Source of the DNA: Streptomyces sp. NBC_01803 | Lineage (GTDB): Bacteria > Actinomycetota > Actinomycetes > Streptomycetales > Streptomycetaceae | Direction of reading: 5' to 3' | DNA: 64,000 bases | NCBI RefSeq assembly: GCF_035917415.1 | Contig: NZ_CP109073.1 | Location: 3,828,501-3,892,500, forward strand | Shown here: piece after piece, positions 57,919-64,000 of the stretch | Position numbering within the stretch: position 1 is the stretch's first letter | How the letters are laid out: each line of letters begins with the position of its first letter | Made by a program: the position numbers and the translations under genes | The notes under the pieces: generated by a model | The model's database searches: none | What the model was told of the DNA's origin: nothing | What the model saw: the letters and a program-made list of their open reading frames with translations, nothing else

Positions 57919-58022
57919 AATTCCGGTGGACCCCGTCCGGTCAGCCGCCGGGCGCGGTAGCGTTCGGCTGACTCAAGCGCCCACGCCCGGCTTCGCTCCT
58001 TAAGCTTCGAGGAGAGTGCGTC

Positions 58023-59615
58023 ATCCCAGCCCCCAGCAGCCGAGCACAGCTCGGCAAGGACCCCGGCGTCCCGGCCGTCGCCCTGCGCGGCATCACCAAA
58101 CGCTTTCCCGGCGTCGTCGCCAACCACGACATCGACATCACCGTCAAACGCGGCACGATCCACGCCCTTGTCGGGGAGAACGGCGCCGGCAAATCCACCC
58201 TGATGAAGATCCTCTACGGCATGCAGCGGCCGGACGAGGGCACCATCACCATCGACGGTGAGCAGGTCGCGTTCCGGAGCCCGGCCGACGCGATCGCGCG
58301 CGGCATCGGGATGGTGCACCAGCACTTCATGCTCGCGGACAACCTCACCGTCCTGGAGAACGTGGTCCTCGGCGCCGAGAAGCCGCACGGTATCGGCGCC
58401 CGCGCCCGCCGGCGCATCGTGCAGCTCTCCGACGCCTACGGCCTGGGCATCCGCCCCGATGTGCTGGTCGAGGAGATCGGCGTGGCGGACCGGCAGCGGG
58501 TGGAGATCCTCAAGGTTCTCTACCGGGGTGCCCGGACCCTGATCCTGGACGAGCCGACGGCCGTGCTGGTGCCGCAGGAGGTCGACGCCCTGTTCGGCAA
58601 CCTGCGGGAGCTGACCGCCGAGGGCCTGACCGTTCTCTTCATCTCCCACAAGCTGGGTGAGGTGCTGTCCGTCGCCGACGACATCACCGTGATCCGGCGC
58701 GGCACCACGGTCGGCACGGTGGTGCCGTCCGGGACCACGCCCAGGCAGCTCGCCGAGCTGATGGTCGGCAGCGAGCTGCCCACGCCGGAGACCCGCGAGT
58801 CGACCGTCACCGACGAGCCGGTGCTCACCGTCTCCGGGCTGCACCTGTCCGGCCGGGACGCCGACGGCCTGCTTCGTGAGGTCCTGACCGGCATCGACCT
58901 CACCATCCACAAGGGCGAGGTGCTGGGCATCGCCGGCGTGGAGGGCAATGGCCAGGTCGAGTTGGTCGAGGCCATCATGGGCATCCGGCGCCCGGACTCC
59001 GGGCGGATCACCATGAACGGCGCCGACATCGCGCACGCCTCGACCCGCGTGCGCCGCGAGAGCGGCATCGGGTACATCCCCGAGGACCGGCACCGGCACG
59101 GCCTGCTGCTGGAGGCCCCGCTGTGGGAGAACCGGATGCTGGGCCACGTCACCGAGCCGCCCAACAGCCGGGGTCCGCTGCTGACGGCCCGCGAGGCGCG
59201 GGCGGACACCCGCCGGATCGTCGAGGAGTACGACGTCCGCACGCCCGGCATCGAGGTCACAGCCGGCTCCCTGTCCGGCGGCAACCAGCAGAAGCTGATC
59301 GTGGGCCGCGAGATGAGCCACCGCCCGAAGGTGCTGATCGCCGCGCACCCGACGCGCGGCGTGGACGTCGGCGCGCAGGCGCAGATCTGGGACCACATCC
59401 GTGAGGCCCGCCGCGAGGGGCTCGCGGTGCTGCTCATCTCGGCGGACCTGGACGAGCTGATCGGACTGTCGGACACCCTGCGGGTGATGTACCGGGGCCG
59501 GTTCGTCGCGGACGCCGACCCCGCCGCCATCACCCCCGAGGAGCTGGGAGGGGCCATGACCGGCACCGCGACCGGCCATCTGGAGCCCGGGACGGAAGAG
59601 GAGGCCCCGTCGTGA
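58023..59615 (+). CDS. Nucleoside ABC transporter ATP-binding protein (two NBDs), unusual start
   Basis: About 530 residues. NBD1: VGENGAGKSTLMK (Walker A), DRQRVEILKVL and LILDEPTAVL; NBD2: GVEGNGQVELVEAI, LSGGNQQKLIVGREM and VLIAAHPTRGVDVGA, typical of BmpB/RbsA-like exporter-type double ATPases. The frame is open from 57972 (after a TGA), but has no ATG, GTG or TTG before ATG 58203, which is already past Walker A. A good GGAG lies 8 nt before ATC 58023, used here as the start; GTC 58020 is next to it. Either a rare start is used or the sequence or gene is damaged. Confidence 0.85.
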   Translation: MPAPSSRAQLGKDPGVPAVALRGITKRFPGVVANHDIDITVKRGTIHALVGENGAGKSTLMKILYGMQRPDEGTITIDGEQVAFRSPADAIARGIGMVHQHFMLADNLTVLENVVLGAEKPHGIGARARRRIVQLSDAYGLGIRPDVLVEEIGVADRQRVEILKVLYRGARTLILDEPTAVLVPQEVDALFGNLRELTAEGLTVLFISHKLGEVLSVADDITVIRRGTTVGTVVPSGTTPRQLAELMVGSELPTPETRESTVTDEPVLTVSGLHLSGRDADGLLREVLTGIDLTIHKGEVLGIAGVEGNGQVELVEAIMGIRRPDSGRITMNGADIAHASTRVRRESGIGYIPEDRHRHGLLLEAPLWENRMLGHVTEPPNSRGPLLTAREARADTRRIVEEYDVRTPGIEVTAGSLSGGNQQKLIVGREMSHRPKVLIAAHPTRGVDVGAQAQIWDHIREARREGLAVLLISADLDELIGLSDTLRVMYRGRFVADADPAAITPEELGGAMTGTATGHLEPGTEEEAPS

Positions 59616-60730
59616 ACGCCCTGCTGCGCCGACTGGACCGGGAGAAGCTGGTCCTGGCGCTGGCCGCGCCCCTGCTGGCGATCGTGACGGCGCTGGCCAT
59701 CACCTCGGCCATCATGGGCATCACCGGCGACAACCCGTTCCGCGCGTTCGAGGTGATGCTCGACTACGGCAGCAAGAGCGACAGCCAGGTCTGGATCGTC
59801 AACAAGTCGATCCCGTACTACCTGTCGGCGGTCGCCGTCGCCATCGGCTTCCGGATGAACCTGTTCAACATCGGCGTCGACGGCCAGTACCGCGTCGCCG
59901 CCTTCTTCGCGGCCGTGGTCGGCGGCGCGCTCAGCCTGCCGGGCATCGTCCAGATCCCGGTCATCCTGCTGACCGCGATGGTCTGCGGCGCCATCTGGGC
60001 GGGTATCGCCGGCTATCTGAAGGCGACCCGGGGCGTCAGCGAGGTCATCACCACGATCATGCTGAACTTCATCGGCGGCTCGCTCATCGCGTACTTCCTC
60101 CAGGAGGGACGCCTCGCCGAGCGCGACGAGAACATCATCCACACCGAGGACATCCCCGGCTCCAGCTTCTTCTTCGAGTTCCCCACCACCCCCGACCCGG
60201 TGTACGGCACGATCCTCGTCGCCGTCGCGGTCGGCCTGCTCTACTGGTTCGTCCTGGGCCGCACCCGCTTCGGCTTCGACCTGCGGGCCGTGGGCCGTTC
60301 CGAGCCGGCCGCCGAGGCGAGCGGCGTCAGCGTCAAGCGCACGGTGGTCACCGCCATGCTGCTGTCCGGCGCGGTGGCCGGTCTGGTCGGCATGCCGACG
60401 CTGCTGAACGAGTCGGGCAACTACGGCAACGACTTCCCCGAGGGCATCGGCTTCACCGGTATCGCCATCGCCCTGCTGGGCCGCAACCACCCCATCGGCA
60501 TGGGCCTGGCCGCCCTGCTGTGGGGCTTCCTGGAACGGACCGGCACCCAGCTGGAGTTCGAGGGCTACGACCAAGAGATCGTCGGCGTGATGCAGGGCGT
60601 CATCGTGCTCTCCGTCGTCGTCGCCTACGAGATCGTCCGCCGCTGGGGCATCAGGCGCCAGCAGCGCCAAGTGGGCGAACAGCTCGCCGCCCAGTCCCGC
60701 AAGAACGACGCGGCGGAGGTGCCCGCGTGA
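59612..60730 (+). CDS. Nucleoside ABC transporter permease 1
   Basis: 372 residues, BPD_transp_2 family with about ten helices; NMFNIGVDGQ-like NLFNIGVDGQYRVAAFF and VSEVITTIMLNFIGG are family marks. The GTG start overlaps the ATPase stop (GTGA). Confidence 0.93.
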   Translation: MNALLRRLDREKLVLALAAPLLAIVTALAITSAIMGITGDNPFRAFEVMLDYGSKSDSQVWIVNKSIPYYLSAVAVAIGFRMNLFNIGVDGQYRVAAFFAAVVGGALSLPGIVQIPVILLTAMVCGAIWAGIAGYLKATRGVSEVITTIMLNFIGGSLIAYFLQEGRLAERDENIIHTEDIPGSSFFFEFPTTPDPVYGTILVAVAVGLLYWFVLGRTRFGFDLRAVGRSEPAAEASGVSVKRTVVTAMLLSGAVAGLVGMPTLLNESGNYGNDFPEGIGFTGIAIALLGRNHPIGMGLAALLWGFLERTGTQLEFEGYDQEIVGVMQGVIVLSVVVAYEIVRRWGIRRQQRQVGEQLAAQSRKNDAAEVPA

Positions 60731-62016
60731 CCACCACCCTGTCCACCACCACCGACAAGGTGCCGCCGAGCAGCGGCCCGGCGCGCGAGAGCCGCCGCCG
60801 GCTCACGTATCCGGTGGTGCTGCTGATCCTGGCCGGCGCGCTGCTGCTGCTCTCCGCCGTCCGCGCGATCACCGACCAGGCGAGCCTGACCTCCACCGCC
60901 CAGTGGGGCGCGGCCATGGGCTTCGCCGTCCCGATCGGCCTGGCCGGCCTCGGCGGCCTGTGGGCCGAACGGTCCGGCGTGGTCAACATCGGCCTTGAGG
61001 GCATGATGATGCTCGGCCTCTTCTCGGCCGGCTGGATGGGCTGGCAGCACGGGCCGTGGGCGGCCGTGCTGGCCGGCGTCGTCGGCGGCGCGCTCGGCGG
61101 CCTGATCCACGCGGTGGCCACGGTCACCTTCGGCGTCGACCACATCATCTCCGGCGTCGCCATCAACATCCTGGCCCTCGGCGTCGTGCAGTACCTCGCG
61201 AAGCTGTGGTTCGCCGCCGAGAACAGCGAGGCGGCGGCCCGGGGCGGCAACGACAAGCAGTCCCCGCCGATGGAGCGGATGGAGCCGTTCACCGTCCCCG
61301 GCGTCTCGGACTGTCTGGGCGACCTGGCCGACAAGAAGTGGTTCCTGATCTCGGACCTGGCGGGCATCCTGCGCGCCACCGTCCACGAGGTCTCCTGGCT
61401 GACGCTGCTCGCCGTCGTCCTCTTCGTCGGCACGTACCTGGTGCTGTGGAAGACGCCCTTCGGGCTGCGGCTGCGCTCCTGCGGCGAGAACCCGCAAGCC
61501 ACCGAGTCCCTCGGGGTCAACGTCTACCTCTACAAGTACGCCGCGCTCACCGTCTCCGGCGGCCTGGCCGGTCTGGGCGGCGCGTACCTGGCGGTGCTGA
61601 TCCGCATGTACCAGGACGGCCAGACGGGCGGTCGTGGCTATCTGGGTCTGGCCACCATGATCTTCGGCAACTGGCGCCCCGGCGGCGTCGCGGCCGGCGC
61701 CGGGCTCTTCGGCTTCATGGATGTCCTCCAGACCCGCGACCGGCCCGTCGTCCACGCCACGCTCCTGCTCTTCGCGCTCGGCCTGGCCGCCGCGGCGGTC
61801 TGGCAGTTCTACCGGGGCAAGCGCGTCCAGGCGGTGATCGTGGCCGCCACCGCCGTGGCGCTGTGGGCCTGGTACGTCACGACCGACACCCTGCCGCTCG
61901 AACTGGTCACGGCCAGCCCGTACCTGACGACGCTGCTGGTCCTCACCCTCTTCGCGCAGCGGCTGCGCATGCCCAAGGCGGACGGCAGGCCGTACCGCAG
62001 GGGACAGGCCACATGA
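60727..62016 (+). CDS. Nucleoside ABC transporter permease 2
   Basis: 429 residues, BPD_transp_2 family; AERSGVVNIGLEGMMMLGLF and RLRSCGENPQATESLGVNV are marks. An extracytoplasmic loop (about 165-215) is longer than in permease 1, and two or three extra helices at the C-terminus precede a basic tail. GTG start in a GTGA overlap; its own stop overlaps cdd (ATGA). Confidence 0.93.
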   Translation: MTTTLSTTTDKVPPSSGPARESRRRLTYPVVLLILAGALLLLSAVRAITDQASLTSTAQWGAAMGFAVPIGLAGLGGLWAERSGVVNIGLEGMMMLGLFSAGWMGWQHGPWAAVLAGVVGGALGGLIHAVATVTFGVDHIISGVAINILALGVVQYLAKLWFAAENSEAAARGGNDKQSPPMERMEPFTVPGVSDCLGDLADKKWFLISDLAGILRATVHEVSWLTLLAVVLFVGTYLVLWKTPFGLRLRSCGENPQATESLGVNVYLYKYAALTVSGGLAGLGGAYLAVLIRMYQDGQTGGRGYLGLATMIFGNWRPGGVAAGAGLFGFMDVLQTRDRPVVHATLLLFALGLAAAAVWQFYRGKRVQAVIVAATAVALWAWYVTTDTLPLELVTASPYLTTLLVLTLFAQRLRMPKADGRPYRRGQAT

Positions 62017-62399
62017 CCGGCACGACGCCCGACTGGGAGGCGTTGCGCGCGGCGGCCCGGGATGCCATGTCCCGGGCCTACGCCCCGTACTCGCGATACC
62101 CGGTGGGCGCCGCCGCCCTGGTGGACGACGGGCGGACGGTGACCGGCTGCAATGTGGAGAACGCCTCCTACGGCCTCGGCCTGTGCGCCGAGTGCGGCCT
62201 GGTCTCCGCCCTGCACGCCACCGGCGGCGGCCGGCTGACCCACTTCACCTGCTGCGACGGCCGGGGCAACGTGATCACGCCGTGCGGGCGCTGCCGCCAG
62301 TTGCTGATGGAGCACGGCGGCCCGACGCTGCGGGTGGACACGGCGGACGGCATCCGGCCGCTGTCCGACCTGCTGCCCGACGCCTGGCACCTCGACTAG
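62013..62399 (+). CDS. cdd: Cytidine deaminase
   Basis: 128 residues. Zinc site and catalytic Glu in GLCAECGLVSAL, with TPCGRCRQLL; substrate motif CNVENASYG. Deaminates (deoxy)cytidine taken in by the transporter. Coupled to permease 2 by ATGA. Confidence 0.95.
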   Translation: MTGTTPDWEALRAAARDAMSRAYAPYSRYPVGAAALVDDGRTVTGCNVENASYGLGLCAECGLVSALHATGGGRLTHFTCCDGRGNVITPCGRCRQLLMEHGGPTLRVDTADGIRPLSDLLPDAWHLD

Positions 62400-62416
62400 T
62401 GGAGAGCCGCACACCC

Positions 62417-63694
62417 ATGGACGCCATCACCATCATCCGCGCCAAGCGCGACGGCGGGGTCCTGACCCCGGAGCAGATCGACTGGATCATCGCCGCCTAT
62501 ACGCGGGGGGACGTCGCCGACGAGCAGATGGCGGCGCTGGCCATGGCCATCCTGCTCAACGGCATGACCCGCCCGGAGATCGCCCGCTGGACGGCGGCCA
62601 TGATCGCCTCCGGCGAGCGCATGGACTTCTCCCGCCTGCCGCTGCCGACGACCGACAAGCACTCGACGGGCGGCGTCGGGGACAAGATCACCCTGCCGCT
62701 GGCTCCGCTGGTGGCGGCCTGCGGCGCGGCCGTTCCGCAGCTGTCCGGGCGGGGCCTGGGCCACTCGGGCGGCACGCTCGACAAGCTGGAGTCCATCCCG
62801 GGCTGGCGGGCCTCGCTCAGCAACGACGAGATGCTGGGCGTGCTGCGCGAGGCCGGGGCCGTGGTGTGCGCGGCGGGCGCCGGGCTGGCCCCGGCGGACC
62901 GGAAGCTGTACGCGCTGCGGGACGTGACCGCGACGGTGGAGTCGATCCCGCTGATCGCGTCCTCGATCATGTCGAAGAAGATCGCGGAGGGTACCGGCGC
63001 GCTGGTGCTGGACGTGAAGGCGGGCTCCGGCGCGTTCATGAAGACGGTCGAGGACGCCCGTGAACTGGCCGAGACCATGGTCGAGATCGGCACCGACCAC
63101 GGCGTGCGGACCGTCGCGCTGCTGACGGACATGAACACGCCGCTGGGCCTGACGGCCGGCAACGCGCTGGAGGTCCGGGAGTCGGTCGAGGTGCTGGCGG
63201 GCGGCGGGCCGACGGACGTGGTGGAACTGACGCTGGCGCTGGCCCGCGAGATGCTGGACGCGGCCGGGCTGACCGACGCCGACCCGGCGCGGGCGCTGGC
63301 GGACGGCTCGGCGATGGACCGCTGGCGCCGCATGATCACCGCTCAGGGTGGTGACCCGGACGCGCCGCTGCCGACCGCGCGCGAGCGGCACGTCCTGGCC
63401 GCGCCGGCCTCCGGGGTGCTGACGAGGCTGGACGCCTACGCGGTGGGGGTGGCGGCCTGGCGGCTGGGCGCGGGCCGGACCCGTAAGGAGGACCCGGTGC
63501 AGGCGGGCGCGGGCGTGGAACTGCACGCCAAGCCGGGGGACAAGGTGACGGCCGGGGCGCCGCTGCTGACCCTGCACACGGACACCCCGGAACGGTTCGA
63601 CGCGGCGCTGGCGGAGCTGGCGGGAGACGCGATCCGGATCGAGGAGGGAGCGGACGTGCGGGCGACTCCGACCGTGCTCGGTCGGATCGCATAG
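62417..63694 (+). CDS. deoA: Thymidine (pyrimidine-nucleoside) phosphorylase
   Basis: 425 residues. Family signature SGRGLGHSGGTLDKLESIPG, KHSTGGVGDKITLPL and VKAGSGAFMKT. Splits thymidine or uridine with phosphate into base and (deoxy)ribose-1-phosphate, following on from Cdd. GGAGAG lies before the ATG. It could be the broader Pdp type. A 8-bp stem (63667-63674 with 63679-63686) is embedded in its last codons. Confidence 0.95.
   Translation: MDAITIIRAKRDGGVLTPEQIDWIIAAYTRGDVADEQMAALAMAILLNGMTRPEIARWTAAMIASGERMDFSRLPLPTTDKHSTGGVGDKITLPLAPLVAACGAAVPQLSGRGLGHSGGTLDKLESIPGWRASLSNDEMLGVLREAGAVVCAAGAGLAPADRKLYALRDVTATVESIPLIASSIMSKKIAEGTGALVLDVKAGSGAFMKTVEDARELAETMVEIGTDHGVRTVALLTDMNTPLGLTAGNALEVRESVEVLAGGGPTDVVELTLALAREMLDAAGLTDADPARALADGSAMDRWRRMITAQGGDPDAPLPTARERHVLAAPASGVLTRLDAYAVGVAAWRLGAGRTRKEDPVQAGAGVELHAKPGDKVTAGAPLLTLHTDTPERFDAALAELAGDAIRIEEGADVRATPTVLGRIA
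63667..63686 (+). terminator. TCCGACCG-TGCT-CGGTCGGA stem-loop inside the deoA end
   Basis: Perfect 8-bp arms, ending 8 nt before the deoA stop. It may be the operon terminator or simply coding. Confidence 0.4.
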
Positions 63695-63848
63695 CGTTTC
63701 CGACACGTCTGTTCAGCGACTCGAAACGTTCATGCCAAACACATCACCGACTGTCCATAATGTCGGAATTTTTGCCATGATCGTTGCTGATGCCTTGTAC
63801 CCTGAAGAACGGTTTTGGCGGACCGACACGGCAGGAGGTGAGACTGCG

Positions 63849-63902
63849 ATGCGCAGCGAACCTCCCAGCCATCCCCCGCGCCGCGTCATCCCGCCCAGGT
63901 AG
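63849..63902 (+). CDS. Putative 17-residue upstream peptide
   Basis: MRSEPPSHPPRRVIPPR, preceded by a strong AGGAGG at 10 nt. It is Pro/Arg-rich and lies in the 289-bp stretch after deoA, 81 nt before the next ATG. Candidate leader peptide; polyproline runs can stall ribosomes, which would suit an attenuator. No other gene seen in 63695-63983. Confidence 0.4.
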   Translation: MRSEPPSHPPRRVIPPR

Positions 63903-63983
63903 CCGAGCGGCCTGGGACGGCAGGCGTGTGCGCGCACTCCGGATGCCCGTGATCGCCTTCCGTCTCCTGGGGGTTCCCTCGTC

Positions 63984-64000
63984 ATGACCCACCTGCCCGC
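63984..64000 (+). CDS. Possible start of the next gene (cut by window end)
   Basis: ATG followed by an open frame (MTHLP...) for only five codons, with a weak GGGGG about 10 nt upstream. Nothing can be said about its product. Confidence 0.3.

Noticed and set aside
58016..58261. GTG-started frame with a good ribosome-binding site at the ATPase start
   Set aside because: Wrong frame; codes for Arg/His/Pro-rich sequence, while the Walker A lies in another frame. Kept only as part of the start-codon question.

Overview
The window is high-GC actinobacterial DNA. GTG and TTG starts, GTGA and ATGA overlaps, GC-rich hairpins without T-tracts and the gene content all point to the core chromosome of a Streptomyces or close relative. 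The order guaA, pcrA, sucCD, purNH, folD, mdh, trpS, sdhCDAB, sialic-acid-type genes, then nucleoside transporter with cdd and deoA matches, from memory, the conserved core order of Streptomyces, here more compact. No tRNA, rRNA, insertion sequence, prophage or CRISPR array was found.

Layout. 1-4.5 kb: 3' end of a GMC oxidoreductase, a secreted surface protein, chorismate mutase behind a structured leader with a small ORF, and guaA. 4.5-13.5 kb: divergent cupin and GlxA-type regulator genes around a perfect palindrome, a PspC-type two-component system facing a PspC membrane protein across an array of inverted repeats, two NlpC/P60 wall hydrolases, and a thioredoxin-fold protein lacking its CXXC. 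13.8-18.4 kb: pcrA helicase and an M23 peptidase. 18.7-29.3 kb: a B12-binding mutase subunit, sucCD, DUF6350, purNH and folD-DUF3017, mixed with membrane proteins. 29.3-33.8 kb: a lone betaine-type binding protein, mdh, the remnant of an NADP-isocitrate dehydrogenase gene, trpS and a 2H phosphoesterase. 33.9-41.9 kb: YihY, D-Ala-D-Ala carboxypeptidase, metallophosphoesterase, a lone family-5 binding protein and an FAD-linked oxidase. 42-45.4 kb: the sdhCDAB operon. 45.6-50 kb: GH20 hexosaminidase, ECF sigma factor and a mutase large subunit without a B12 domain. 50.2-55 kb: a nonulosonic-acid (Kdn/sialic-type) glycopolymer cluster. 55.1-63.7 kb: an M20 amidohydrolase and a nucleoside uptake and salvage operon.

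The genes form functional sets. guaA, purN, purH and folD serve purine and one-carbon metabolism. sucCD, mdh and sdhCDAB are TCA enzymes, and the split mutase feeds succinyl-CoA chemistry. The NlpC/P60, M23 and carboxypeptidase genes and the glycopolymer cluster serve the cell envelope. The last operon imports nucleosides and deaminates or phosphorolyses them.

The points most worth checking are: the isocitrate dehydrogenase pseudogene; an ABC ATPase whose coding frame has no ATG, GTG or TTG start before its Walker A motif; a near-perfect 30-bp hairpin between the nucleoside-binding lipoprotein and its transporter; the leader ORF and hairpin before chorismate mutase; a CMP-sugar synthetase/HAD phosphatase fusion; and many TANNNT-like hexamers 6-7 nt before start codons, suggesting leaderless mRNAs. 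All calls come from reading the sequence; no database search was run.
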